This document shows positions 34,163 through 43,151 of a DNA stretch of 64,000 bases, in pieces. Location of the stretch: NCBI GenBank assembly GCA_040367435.1, contig BAABWY010000001.1, forward strand, positions 372,001 to 436,000, read 5' to 3'. A program made the position numbers and the translations under genes. The DNA comes from Hyphomicrobiales bacterium 4NK60-0047b. GTDB taxonomy: Bacteria > Pseudomonadota > Alphaproteobacteria > Rhizobiales > HXMU1428-3. A model generated the notes under the pieces. The model was not told the origin of the DNA, did not search any database, and was given only the letters and a program-made list of their open reading frames with translations. Every line of letters starts with the position of its first letter. The first letter of the stretch is position 1.

Positions 34163-36043
34163 CTAGTCAAATTTGCTTTGCAACAAATTAGAAAGCTCAG
34201 TTAAAGCCAGATCAAAATGCTTGATGAAATTCTCAATCGCCTGCTCTTCGCCCTGTGCCGTACTTAAATAACAATTGATCACATCATTGCGGACCAAATA
34301 ACCAACACCAATACACCCAGGACCGGTTGAACCAAAACCAAAATATAAAATCGTCGGTGACGGTGCAGAACTTGTACTCAAACTATCCTGCCGCATTTTT
34401 ATCCAACCAGGGCTTTCAAATAATTTCAAAGCCTCATCACACTCAGCCTTAGATAGCTTTCCTCCAAGAATTTTCCCAAGAACTCCACCAGCAAACAATT
34501 CAGGGTTTCTATTATATATATTCAATAATTCCCATAAATGTTGTTCCGGCGCTTTACCTTGCTGGCATTCCTTAGCTCGCTCAACATGTTTTGAGGCCGC
34601 GTCTTTAAACGAATTTATTTTATCCTCAATAGTTGCATCAGAACTTTCTATCGTTTCAACAAACTTGAAAACCTCAGGCGTTACTGTACGCATAGCCTCG
34701 GTTCGTCCTCGGCAGTATTGCCTCGTCGCAATAGATTCATAAGTGGCCCCAATAAAGCCTTTTGCCCGATAATGCGCCAATTGCATGGCACATTGAGCAA
34801 ACGCATCTGGAGACATCCCCAGGGATTTAATATGCTTGCCACCCCACTCTGGCAAATCATAAGAGCGAGTAATAGTCGTCTGTCTTAAACTCTTAAAGTC
34901 ATCCGACGCCCTAGAAACAATCCCTTCAAGCTCAGGAGTTAAGGTAAAATCTATCCGAGAAAATGAAGGCGTTCCCCGAGTAACAGCACCAGATTGAGCG
35001 TCCAAGCTAGAAAGCTCACATTCTAAAATCGCATCAACAAAATTAAGAATGGTGGTTCCATCCAAGCCACAATGCTCAATATTAATTCCAGCCATTCCAT
35101 TTTCAAAAACAATAAGTTGCAACGCTGTATCATACCAACGATTACCCGACCCACCATGTAAAAGATTATCACATGCTTCCAGATCGCTCGAAGGTGCAAC
35201 ATCATCAAGATTAATAGAAAAAAGCGCTGTTTCTATAAGATCTAAATTTGCTTTATTTTGTGACGACGCAGATTTCAGTATTTCCCGTGCATCTGCCCAC
35301 TCAGCCCGGCGCATAGTCGTGAGATGCCCAACAGATTTCTCATCACGCCCACCAGCACTAGCCTCAAGAATAGCAGTCATCCCAGCCTCAATATCTGCAT
35401 AGCTATGTGGTATGCCATCTGCGGCAACAACATCAAGCACATAAATTTTAGCTTTTGAAAAAACTAATATATGCCGCGAAATTGAAGGCCCAGGCTGCGC
35501 CTTACTATAAAAACTGCGCAGAGAATCTTGTGTCTTACCAGGAATACGTGTCGCAGAAAAAAGATACTTCACCTGATCCATCGACAAAGGGTTGTTTTTT
35601 ATTTTCGCTACAGGGATTTTTTCCTGGTCTAACAGTAACTTATAACCTAAAGCCGAGGCAGCTATTTTAGCCGCTCTTTGTGATTGCGAGAGTTCCTCAT
35701 GACGAAATAGAAAAAAGAAGTTAGCGTTCAACGCAATCGGATCCCGGCGGCCCAAATAACGAGACGGCCAAAAAACATCCAGCCAGCTTTTGGTATCTTT
35801 ATGATTATTAAATTCACCAAGCGCTCGATGGAGTTTTTCACCCAAACCACCACTTTTTGCAAATCTCTCAACCGCTGCTTTGGTTTCACTTAATTCTTCT
35901 TGGTTTAAAAGCGGTTGGCACCATTCAATAAACTTATCTTTGGTGACTTCTAATTCGGGCAAAGGTACTTTTGGTAAAACTTCTTCACATGAAAAAGTGC
36001 TCTCTTCGCATTCGCCCACTGTACTGACTGTTGAATTACTCAT
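34163..36043 (-). CDS. Choline/carnitine O-acyltransferase family protein
   Basis: The protein has 626 residues, close to eukaryotic carnitine acetyltransferase. The catalytic histidine lies in NIEHCGLDGTTILNF, matching the family EHxxxDG block. Later come GKHIKSLGMSPDAFAQCAMQ and TYESIATRQYCRGRTEAMRT, the family YExxxTRxFxxGRTE signature for CoA and substrate binding. The family moves acyl groups between CoA and carnitine or choline. It is rare in bacteria. GGGGAG precedes the ATG, and a divergent oxygenase gene starts 91 bases away. Carnitine-binding residues cannot be verified by eye. Confidence 0.88.
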   Translation of the reverse strand: MSNSTVSTVGECEESTFSCEEVLPKVPLPELEVTKDKFIEWCQPLLNQEELSETKAAVERFAKSGGLGEKLHRALGEFNNHKDTKSWLDVFWPSRYLGRRDPIALNANFFFLFRHEELSQSQRAAKIAASALGYKLLLDQEKIPVAKIKNNPLSMDQVKYLFSATRIPGKTQDSLRSFYSKAQPGPSISRHILVFSKAKIYVLDVVAADGIPHSYADIEAGMTAILEASAGGRDEKSVGHLTTMRRAEWADAREILKSASSQNKANLDLIETALFSINLDDVAPSSDLEACDNLLHGGSGNRWYDTALQLIVFENGMAGINIEHCGLDGTTILNFVDAILECELSSLDAQSGAVTRGTPSFSRIDFTLTPELEGIVSRASDDFKSLRQTTITRSYDLPEWGGKHIKSLGMSPDAFAQCAMQLAHYRAKGFIGATYESIATRQYCRGRTEAMRTVTPEVFKFVETIESSDATIEDKINSFKDAASKHVERAKECQQGKAPEQHLWELLNIYNRNPELFAGGVLGKILGGKLSKAECDEALKLFESPGWIKMRQDSLSTSSAPSPTILYFGFGSTGPGCIGVGYLVRNDVINCYLSTAQGEEQAIENFIKHFDLALTELSNLLQSKFD

Positions 36044-36134
36044 TCATCTCCCCTATTGATAAATTAAGATACAAACCATCCCAAATAATAATCACAGATG
36101 TGTTTGACTGTTTTTTATCTTAAATGAGGCAAGT

Positions 36135-37025
36135 ATGAAAGAAAACGATCCTTTATTCCTAGAACAATTTACAAACAGTTCTGAATACCCCCTACTAAAT
36201 CATGAAACTAATGCTTATAAAGTCCTCATTAAAAAACTACGTACAGAGCTTGAAGAAAAGGGCTGCGCCGTCCTAAAAAGTTTTATCAAAACCGAATGGC
36301 ATGAAAAAATAGAACAAGAAGGTGAACAAGTCGCACCTCTCGCCTTTTACAAACAAGAAACAGTTAATGCTTATAATGTGCCCCTAGATGCAAAGTTGCC
36401 AGCTGACCATCCAGCAAAAATTACAATGCAAAGAGAAAACGCCTTCGTTGCTCGTGATCTCATCCCCCAAACAGATATAATCCATCAACTATTCAACAGC
36501 GTGACTTTTACCCGCTTTTTAGCCGATTGTTTTCAATATGAAAAACTCTATCAATTGGCGGATCCACTGGCTGGGTTATGTCTCAATGTGTTAAACCCGG
36601 GCTGCGCACATCCCTGGCATTTTGACATCAATGAATTCACAGTAAGTCTTCTGACCAAAAAATCTAAAAGCGGTGGAGATTTTCGCTATAGCCCGGCCAT
36701 ACGTTCACCGGGTGACGAGAATTTAGACACAGTCAAACAAATCCTCCTCAATGGAAACGCTCCACACCCAAAGGTAAACGACATTTCTCTGAAAGTCGGT
36801 GATCTTCAGCTTTTCAAAGGAAGATATTCCTTACATCATGTCAGTCCAGTTCAAGGGGAAAGCCAAAGACACACAGCCATTTTTGCATATACGTTAGAGC
36901 CAGGCGTCATTGGCGGTGTTGAACGAACAAGACAGCTTTTCGGTCGGACACACGAAGCCCATGAAATTGCTGAAAAACAAAAAACGGCAAGAAAAAAAAT
37001 ACGTACTGATGAACTTTTAGAGTAA
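36135..37025 (+). CDS. 2OG-Fe(II)-type oxygenase-like protein
   Basis: The protein has 296 residues. The iron-binding HxD lies in HPWHFDINEFTVSLL, and the distal histidine is probably in SLHHVSPVQGESQRHTAIFAY, with the arginine of that block contacting 2-oxoglutarate. The C-terminal RTRQLFGRTHEAH is distinctive of the ArpA/HalD-like branch, as I recall it. Some members of that branch hydroxylate or halogenate free amino acids. GAGG precedes the ATG. It is divergent from the acyltransferase gene, with a shared 91-base control region. Confidence 0.75.
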   Translation: MKENDPLFLEQFTNSSEYPLLNHETNAYKVLIKKLRTELEEKGCAVLKSFIKTEWHEKIEQEGEQVAPLAFYKQETVNAYNVPLDAKLPADHPAKITMQRENAFVARDLIPQTDIIHQLFNSVTFTRFLADCFQYEKLYQLADPLAGLCLNVLNPGCAHPWHFDINEFTVSLLTKKSKSGGDFRYSPAIRSPGDENLDTVKQILLNGNAPHPKVNDISLKVGDLQLFKGRYSLHHVSPVQGESQRHTAIFAYTLEPGVIGGVERTRQLFGRTHEAHEIAEKQKTARKKIRTDELLE

Positions 37026-37204
37026 ATCGCAAATTCCGCACACTACTAATACCTAAAAAGCTCCTTCAAACCATATTCTAAAAAAACAAAAGTTACCAAC
37101 CCTTACTCCGTTCTCAGAGTATTATTGTCAAATTCTTAATGTAAAAACATGTTTAATCAGAAGACATTAAACAAAAGGCTTGACTGAAATATTCTGAGGA
37201 CACA

Positions 37205-37729
37205 ATGAGCAAAGAGATTACACTGACAGGTGTTGAACAAACTTTTGCTGACAACGAACTAATTGTTAGTAAAACAGATCCAAAGGGACGCTTAACTTAT
37301 TGTAACGACATCTTCTTGCAGATCTCAGGCTACACTGAACAGGAATGTTTGGGACAACCTCACAATATGATCCGCCACCCACATATGCCGCGATGTATTT
37401 TTGGCTTGTTATGGGAAACCATTCAAGAAGGAAATGAAATTTTCGCATATGTCGTTAATCGGTGCAAAAACGGTGATCACTATTGGGTAAATGCTCACGT
37501 AACTCCAAGTAAAAACAAGGCCGGAGAAATTCTAGGGTTTCACTCGAATAGAAGAACTCCTGATCAACGAATTCTCAATGAGATAATCAAACCACTTTAC
37601 AAAGACTTACTTGCCGAAGAGCAACGCCATACAAACCGAAAAACTGGTCTGCAAGCATCGACTGATATGGTTCAAAATATATTGAAAAGCAAAAGTTTGG
37701 AATATGATGAGTTTTTCGCAAAACTCTAA
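37205..37729 (+). CDS. PAS-domain protein (Aer-type sensor)
   Basis: The protein has 174 residues. The PAS core is typical of the Aer redox receptor: DPKGRLTYCNDIFLQISGYT, ECLGQPHNMIRHPHMPRCIF, LLWETIQEGNEIFAYVVNR and NGDHYWVNAHVTPSKN. It lacks the membrane and signalling domains of Aer. The next gene, 235 bases on, encodes a soluble chemoreceptor, so the two may form a split Aer. GAGGA precedes the ATG. Confidence 0.88.
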   Translation: MSKEITLTGVEQTFADNELIVSKTDPKGRLTYCNDIFLQISGYTEQECLGQPHNMIRHPHMPRCIFGLLWETIQEGNEIFAYVVNRCKNGDHYWVNAHVTPSKNKAGEILGFHSNRRTPDQRILNEIIKPLYKDLLAEEQRHTNRKTGLQASTDMVQNILKSKSLEYDEFFAKL

Positions 37730-37740
37730 AACGCTCCACC

Positions 37741-37818
37741 ACAGTATCAATACGATCTTGGTATAGCACGGATACTGTGACGGTTGCTTCTTGCGGATGC
37801 CTTGTGGGCATCTGAAGC
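37741..37818 (+). repeat. Inverted repeat and TGAAGC-type hairpin
   Basis: ACAGTATC (37741-37748) pairs with GATACTGT (37771-37778). It is followed by a family hairpin in which GATGC (37796-37800) pairs with GCATC (37808-37812), then TGAAGC at 37813-37818. A similar context after the hairpin, AAAATACAACNNGAAG, also occurs after the copy at 39916. Confidence 0.75.
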
Positions 37819-37921
37819 ACAAAAAATACAACTGAAGGCACTCAAAAAAGCAACTTCAAGTGCAACTAAGAATAACGAGCTAAAACAAAGACTTAAAGAT
37901 CATCTCAAAGTTCAAAACTAA
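37784..37921 (+). pseudogene. Possible remnant of a DUF892 (YciF-like) ferritin-like protein
   Basis: One frame reads LLLADALWASEAQKIQLKAL, then KKATSSATKNNELKQRLKDHL and stops after KVQN at 37921. Spacing and residues resemble the first two helices of YciF-type proteins (D-x-x-x-A ... L-x-x-L-x-x-A-T-S ... N-x-x-L-x-Q ... H-L). The frame has no ATG or ribosome site, passes through the hairpin repeat, and covers only about a quarter of the family length. It looks like a decayed fragment; chance similarity cannot be excluded. Confidence 0.35.
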
Positions 37922-37964
37922 CATACTTTAAGTTACGCAATTTGGCTATTAAAGGAATTGGCAC

Positions 37965-39116
37965 ATGTTTTCCAATGAGTATAAATCAGCAATACTAAAA
38001 GCAGTTGATGTCTGCGAAGCTGCGGCTGACGGTGATTTTGAAGCACGTATAACTGGAATTACTGAAACCGGTGATGCCGCTAGATTACTCAATGCGATAA
38101 ACAGATTGATCGATAAATCAGATGCGTACTTACGCGAATCTCAAGCGTCACTTTCATATGTAGCCAAGAATAAATATTTTCGAAGAATATCAGAAAAAGG
38201 TATGTCGGGTGCATTTGGTGTAGCAAGCAATAGTAATAATATAGCAATGCAATCAATTGAAGATAGGATTGTTAGCTTTACATCAGTCATAGAACAATTT
38301 GAAAACCAAATGAAAGAAGTGGTCGAAACTGTCTCCTCTGCCGCAGTTGAGTTAAATGCTTCCGCTGAATCAATGGAAGACACCACCTCTTCAGCTAGCA
38401 ACAAAGCTATATCAATTTCATCCTCAGCAGAACAAGCCAATACAAATGTGGCTAGCGTTGCCGCAGCTACAGAGCAAATGAGTTATTCTGTGAATGAGAT
38501 CAACCAACAAGTTTTACAATCATCTGAAATAACATCAAATGCTGTCAATGAAGTTGAAGTCAGCAGTCAAGATATTAGTGCTTTATGTACAGCTTCAGAA
38601 AAAATCGGAGCAATTGTTTCACTCATCAAAGAAATCGCAGACCAAACAAACCTATTGGCATTAAACGCCACTATTGAAGCAGCCCGAGCGGGTGAAGCCG
38701 GTAAAGGATTTGCTGTTGTAGCTTCAGAAGTAAAAGAACTAGCAAGCCAAACAAGCAAAGCAACTGATGAAATTGAAGCACAGGTAGCAGAAATACAAAC
38801 AGCAAGTAACCAAGCCGTTCAATCAATAAAAGTCATCGGAAATACAATCTCTAATGTCGATGAAATCTCGTCAGCAATCGCATCCGCAGTTGAAGAACAA
38901 AGCGCCGCAACGGAAGAAATTTCACGCAACATCAGCCAAGCAACAGCAGGCACAACTGAAGTCAGCGCCAATATAGGTGAAATTAGTCAAGCAGTAGGTG
39001 AAACCAATGAAGCCTCCAAGCAAGTGCTTAGCGCCTCAACTGAGCTAGCACAAAATGGCGAGAAAATGCGAACAGAAGTCGCTCACTTTATAACTGAAGT
39101 CCGTAAGGTAATATAA
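37965..39116 (+). CDS. Soluble methyl-accepting chemotaxis protein
   Basis: The protein has 383 residues with no membrane segment. The N-terminal 90 residues have a HAMP-like helical pattern ([32 protein letters not shown]). The signalling hairpin tip reads [36 protein letters not shown], given here in family terms, with intact [20 protein letters not shown]. It would dock with CheA/CheW in a cytoplasmic cluster. The preceding gene encodes an Aer-type PAS protein lacking an output domain. AAAGGA precedes the ATG. Confidence 0.92.
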   Translation: MFSNEYKSAILKAVDVCEAAADGDFEARITGITETGDAARLLNAINRLIDKSDAYLRESQASLSYVAKNKYFRRISEKGMSGAFGVASNSNNIAMQSIEDRIVSFTSVIEQFENQMKEVVETVSSAAVELNASAESMEDTTSSASNKAISISSSAEQANTNVASVAAATEQMSYSVNEINQQVLQSSEITSNAVNEVEVSSQDISALCTASEKIGAIVSLIKEIADQTNLLALNATIEAARAGEAGKGFAVVASEVKELASQTSKATDEIEAQVAEIQTASNQAVQSIKVIGNTISNVDEISSAIASAVEEQSAATEEISRNISQATAGTTEVSANIGEISQAVGETNEASKQVLSASTELAQNGEKMRTEVAHFITEVRKVI

Positions 39117-39437
39117 AAAACGATCCCCCCCTGTTGAAGGGATGCATTTTTACTCTCAGTGAGCAAAATTCCTCCTTCACTAGGAAATACTTACATTAGT
39201 AACACCTATGCTAGGGATACTCAGCCCCCTCATCCTCTCGATAACAACTCATCAACCACCTCTCCCCACAAATCCAACATTTTTCCCCTCACAATTTTGC
39301 CTCCGTCAAAATAGAGTGAGTAGACAAGGTTGCTCAAACTAAAATAGAGATTGCAGCCATCCATTTTTCCATTTATGCCAATAAACAAATTTGAATTACC
39401 CCATTAGGAAACTATCAACCTTCTGAAAGGTCTCCCT
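39117..39437 (+). other. Intergenic region, nothing recognised
   Basis: These 320 bases between the chemoreceptor gene and the ArsC-like gene contain no supported frame, hairpin with T-run or repeat of the TGAAGC family. The CCCCCCC tract at 39124 is the only visible oddity. Confidence 0.4.
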
Positions 39438-39785
39438 ATGACGAAATTAAACCTATATGGTTTGAAAAATTGCGACACTTGTAAAAAAGCCATGAAAGCC
39501 TTCGAGCAAAAGGGCATTGACTATAATTTCATCGATATTAGAGCAGAAGCTGATCTCGTAGAAAAGCTACCCACTTGGTTAAACTCAGTTGGCGTTGAAA
39601 AACTTCTCAACAAAAGATCAACTACCTGGCGCTCTCTAACTGAAACAGAACAAGAAGCGGCGCTTTCAGAAAAAACCCAAACAACTTTAGAAAACAACCC
39701 CACCTTGATTAAACGCCCTGTAATTGAAATTGAAAAAACAATTTATGTTGGCTGGACAAAAGATGTTCAAGAAGATCTAATTTAA
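39438..39785 (+). CDS. ArsC/Spx-family reductase-like protein (YffB type)
   Basis: The protein has 115 residues. The thioredoxin-like fold begins KLNLYGLKNCDTCKKAMKAF, with Cys12 and Cys15 forming a CxxC. TLIKRPVIEIEKTIYVGW carries the cis-proline arginine block of the ArsC family. YffB-like members have glutathione-linked reductase properties but an unclear substrate. A GGTCTCC sequence precedes the ATG but there is no clear Shine-Dalgarno. Confidence 0.88.
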   Translation: MTKLNLYGLKNCDTCKKAMKAFEQKGIDYNFIDIRAEADLVEKLPTWLNSVGVEKLLNKRSTTWRSLTETEQEAALSEKTQTTLENNPTLIKRPVIEIEKTIYVGWTKDVQEDLI

Positions 39786-39849
39786 AAAGCAACCTGAAGG
39801 CCCACTAACACGCCAGGTGCTAATAGACAAACTGGGACAAAGCTCTCAT

Positions 39850-39985
39850 CTTGATGAAGGAGTGACGCCCAAAAGCGTCTGGCGCAACCCGTCGCCCCTT
39901 GAAGGCAATAGTGCAGTTGCTAGTGCGCAACTGAAGCAAAAAAATACAACCCGAAGCACAAAAAAGAGTATCTGAAAGATTACTA
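39850..39985 (+). repeat. Mosaic repeat with TGAAGC-type hairpin upstream of arfB
   Basis: GTTGC (39916-39920) pairs with GCAAC (39927-39931), followed by TGAAGC (39932-39937). The flanks include GATGAAGGAGTGACGCCC (near 39854), which recalls the GAAGGAG module seen at 5541-5930, and AAAATACAACCCGAAGCAC, which recalls the sequence after the copy at 37796. It ends just before the arfB start. Confidence 0.6.
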
Positions 39986-39988
39986 AAA

Positions 39989-40414
39989 ATGAAAATAAAA
40001 GTAACAGATAAAATCCACCTCTTTGACAATGAAATTGTGGAACGTTTCGTGCGCTCTAGTGGAGCTGGCGGGCAAAATGTGAACAAGGTAGCAACAGCAG
40101 TACAACTACGTTTTGATATAAAAAGATCTCCAAACTTACCTGATTATATCCGCAAAAAAATTTTAGATCTTCAAGATAGCCGCATCACCAAAGAAGGCAT
40201 AATAATAATTTTTGCTGATCGCCACCGCACCCAAGAACTAAACCGACGAGATGCCCGTGAGCGGTTATTTGAAATTATCAGAAATGCAGCAAGAACACCC
40301 AAACACCGCATCAAAACCAAACCATCATTCACTGCAAGGAAAAAACGTCTCGACGGTAAAACCAAAAGAGGCAGTCTTAAAAAACTTCGCACACAGAAAA
40401 TTCAAATCGATTAA
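39989..40414 (+). CDS. arfB: Alternative ribosome-rescue factor ArfB (peptidyl-tRNA hydrolase)
   Basis: The protein has 141 residues, the normal ArfB length. The catalytic GGQ is at residues 27-29 in RSSGAGGQNVNKVATAVQLR. The basic tail, KPSFTARKKRLDGKTKRGSLKKL, is the segment that inserts in the empty mRNA channel of stalled ribosomes. It hydrolyses peptidyl-tRNA on non-stop complexes. The gene is single, directly behind a repeat element. Confidence 0.95.
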   Translation: MKIKVTDKIHLFDNEIVERFVRSSGAGGQNVNKVATAVQLRFDIKRSPNLPDYIRKKILDLQDSRITKEGIIIIFADRHRTQELNRRDARERLFEIIRNAARTPKHRIKTKPSFTARKKRLDGKTKRGSLKKLRTQKIQID

Positions 40415-40972
40415 TCTTTGCAGGAATATTGTGGAGACTAAAGCATGTCTTTAAATAAAAAATGACATGCGCTAACTTTGGGCGAAGAATATCATACTAA
40501 CTAAAGTTAACCTAAAAATTTAACTATAGAATATCCTATCTCCCCAATTCATATGTAAATTTCCCACATCCAACTTTTAAAATCCAACCGATACATTCAT
40601 TTTTATAGATTTACCCTTGCGATGCCCTTATGCTTATCCTACAACTTACGTAGGGGATTTAAGGACTTTTACTGATAAAATTATAACAGTACAGTAATCG
40701 AAACCCTTTATTTCTACCCGGTGCACCAGCGGCAAAAGTCATGAATTCACTTTCATCACAAAGCTGGCCCGGCACAAGAAGAACCGCAGCGGAACTAGTG
40801 CCTATGCTCACTGCGCTCAGGACCTCAAGTTACAGATCATGCAGAAGGTCCATTCTGCTAAAATCACAAAAGCAGATTTTTAAGTAATAAATAAAGATCA
40901 GACGTTCAGTTAAGATCATGACTGGTAAAACCATAACTGGCCTCTAGATCAAAAAAACTTAAAGGGGAAGAA
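40415..40972 (+). other. Long leader region of the symporter operon
   Basis: No gene is supported in these 558 bases. CCTAC and GTAGG (40638-40654, 7 bases apart) form a small inverted repeat that could be an operator. Near 40843-40860, GCAGAAGGTCCATTCTGC is a 6-bp hairpin. GC content rises locally between 40720 and 40850 compared with the AT-rich flanks. A GGGGAAG ribosome site stands before the DUF4212 start. Confidence 0.4.
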
Positions 40973-41254
40973 ATGACTGATACAAACTCATCCAATAAGA
41001 CCGGGGGTGGTAATAACAGCGCCTACTGGTCCACAAACATTCGAATAATTATTGTTTCACTAATCATATGGGCATTCGTCTCATTTGGTTGTGGTATCCT
41101 CCTGCGTCCACTCCTTGCTGATATAAAAGTCGGCGGAACCGATCTCGGTTTTTGGTTCGCTCAACAAGGATCAATCCTTGTCTTTCTTTGTCTGATCTTT
41201 TTCTACGCCTGGCGTATGAATAAACTCGACAAAGAACATGGCGTTGACGAATAA
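40973..41254 (+). CDS. DUF4212 small subunit of a Na+/solute symporter
   Basis: The protein has 93 residues with two membrane segments: IIIVSLIIWAFVSFGCGILL and a second around GSILVFLCLIFFYAWRMN. It ends with a charged tail. DUF4212 proteins are encoded directly before VC_2705-type symporters, as here, with 14 bases between the genes. It probably assists or stabilises the transporter. Confidence 0.92.
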   Translation: MTDTNSSNKTGGGNNSAYWSTNIRIIIVSLIIWAFVSFGCGILLRPLLADIKVGGTDLGFWFAQQGSILVFLCLIFFYAWRMNKLDKEHGVDE

Positions 41255-41268
41255 TAGGAGCAAAAAAC

Positions 41269-43047
41269 ATGGATCAATATACCCTTAATCTGCTGTTTGT
41301 AGGTGCAAGTTTTGCGCTATACATCGGCATCGCAGTGTGGGCCCGTGCCGGCACCACAGCTGAATTTTACGCTGCTGGTCGCGGCGTTCACCCAATCACC
41401 AACGGGATGGCAACAGCCGCAGACTGGATGTCAGCTGCCTCATTCATCTCAATGGCTGGCCTCATTGCCTTTGGTGGTTACATCAATTCATCCTTCCTTA
41501 TGGGCTGGACTGGTGGTTACGTATTGCTTGCCCTATTACTAGCACCTTACTTGCGTAAATTTGGCAAGTTCACAGTACCAGAATTTATTGGGGATCGCTT
41601 CTACAGCCCAACAGCACGCATCATTGCAGTTATCTGCCTCATCGTTGCTTCAATCACTTACGTGATTGGACAAATGACAGGTGTTGGCGTAGCTTTCTCT
41701 CGCTTCCTTGAAGTGAACAACACGCTCGGTCTAATGATCGGTGCAGGCGTTGTATTCTTCTATGCTGTTCTTGGCGGCATGAAAGGTGTAACATACACAC
41801 AGGTTGCTCAATACTGCGTATTGATCACAGCCTATACAATCCCAGCCATCTTCATCTCATTGCAATTAACAGGCAATCCAGTACCAGCCTTGGGCCTTTT
41901 CGGAGACCATGTTGAATCAGGCCAGGCACTGCTAAGCCGTCTTGATCAACTTGTAACGGAACTCGGCTTCAGGGAATACACTGCACAAAATGGCACTCCA
42001 TCTTCAGTGATTAATATGGTCTTGTTCACATTCTCATTGATGATTGGTACAGCTGGTCTTCCTCATGTGATCATTCGCTTCTTCACAGTTCCAAAAGTAG
42101 CAGATGCACGTTGGTCAGCCGGTTGGGCTCTTGTCTTCATCGCTCTACTCTATCTTACAGCACCAGCTGTTGGTGCAATGGCTCGTTTGAATATCATTGA
42201 CACCATCTATCCAAACGGAACAGCTGAAAAATCTCTTGCTTATGAAGCCCGTCCAGATTGGATGAAAAACTGGGAAGTCACAGGGCTTCTTAAGTTTAAA
42301 GACAAAAATGGTGACGGCCTCATTCAGATGTACAATGACAAGTCTAAAAGCTTTGAAGAAACAGCTGAATCACGTGGCTGGAAAGGCTCTGAGTTAGTTG
42401 TGAACAGAGACATCCTTGTTCTCGCAAACCCTGAAATTGCAAACCTACCAGGATGGGTCATTGCGTTAGTTGCAGCTGGTGGCCTCGCCGCCGCGCTTTC
42501 AACAGCAGCCGGACTACTCCTTGCAATTTCATCTGCCGTTAGTCACGATCTGATCAAAGGATCCATAAACCCAAGTATCAGTGAAAAAGGGGAGTTACTA
42601 GCTGCCCGTATCTCAATGGCAGTCGCAATTGCTGTTGCGACTTATCTCGGGCTTAATCCTCCAGGTTTCGCAGCACAAACAGTGGCTCTAGCCTTCGGTC
42701 TTGCAGCTGCTTCGATCTTCCCGGCCTTAATGATGGGTATCTTCTCGAAACGCATCAATAATCGGGGTGCCGTTGCAGGCATGTTGACAGGTTTAATATT
42801 CACACTAGTCTACATCTTCTTGCACAAAGGGTGGTTCTTCATTCCAGGAACAGCATCGTTCCCAGATACAATCGCAGGGTCATTATTTGGCATTAAGTCA
42901 ACGGCAATTGGTGCCATTGGCGCAATCCTCAACTTTGTCGCCGCATACCTTGTGTCTTCTGTAACAGAAGACACTCCAGACGAAATCAAAGAACTCGTCG
43001 AAAGCGTACGTGTACCTCGTGGTGCTGGTGCAGCAACAGAACACTAA
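41269..43047 (+). CDS. Sodium/solute symporter (ActP-like, VC_2705 type)
   Basis: The protein has 592 residues with about 13 membrane segments. Family signatures include AADWMSAASFISMAGLIAFGG, RFFTVPKVADARWSAGWAL and AAGGLAAALSTAAGLLLAIS. It belongs to the SSS family close to acetate permease ActP, with an insertion (KFKDKNGDGLIQMYNDKSKS) in a loop that resembles a Ca-binding DxNxDG motif. It probably imports acetate or another short monocarboxylate. Its operon partners (DUF294 and DnaQ-like genes) form a conserved module in Proteobacteria. Confidence 0.92.
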   Translation: MDQYTLNLLFVGASFALYIGIAVWARAGTTAEFYAAGRGVHPITNGMATAADWMSAASFISMAGLIAFGGYINSSFLMGWTGGYVLLALLLAPYLRKFGKFTVPEFIGDRFYSPTARIIAVICLIVASITYVIGQMTGVGVAFSRFLEVNNTLGLMIGAGVVFFYAVLGGMKGVTYTQVAQYCVLITAYTIPAIFISLQLTGNPVPALGLFGDHVESGQALLSRLDQLVTELGFREYTAQNGTPSSVINMVLFTFSLMIGTAGLPHVIIRFFTVPKVADARWSAGWALVFIALLYLTAPAVGAMARLNIIDTIYPNGTAEKSLAYEARPDWMKNWEVTGLLKFKDKNGDGLIQMYNDKSKSFEETAESRGWKGSELVVNRDILVLANPEIANLPGWVIALVAAGGLAAALSTAAGLLLAISSAVSHDLIKGSINPSISEKGELLAARISMAVAIAVATYLGLNPPGFAAQTVALAFGLAAASIFPALMMGIFSKRINNRGAVAGMLTGLIFTLVYIFLHKGWFFIPGTASFPDTIAGSLFGIKSTAIGAIGAILNFVAAYLVSSVTEDTPDEIKELVESVRVPRGAGAATEH

Positions 43048-43054
43048 GACTAAA

Positions 43055-43092
43055 AGAAAGGCGGGCATTAAACCCCGCCTTTCTTCTTTTTT
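43055..43092 (+). terminator. Intrinsic terminator after the symporter gene
   Basis: AAAGGCGGG pairs with CCCGCCTTT across a short loop, then TTCTTTTTT. It sits between the symporter gene and the DUF294 gene, so downstream genes may be read at a lower level. Confidence 0.88.
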
Positions 43093-43151
43093 AAAACATC
43101 CACCTGTTTTAATGAAGAAACCAACATCATGACTTTCGGGGAGCAACAGCC

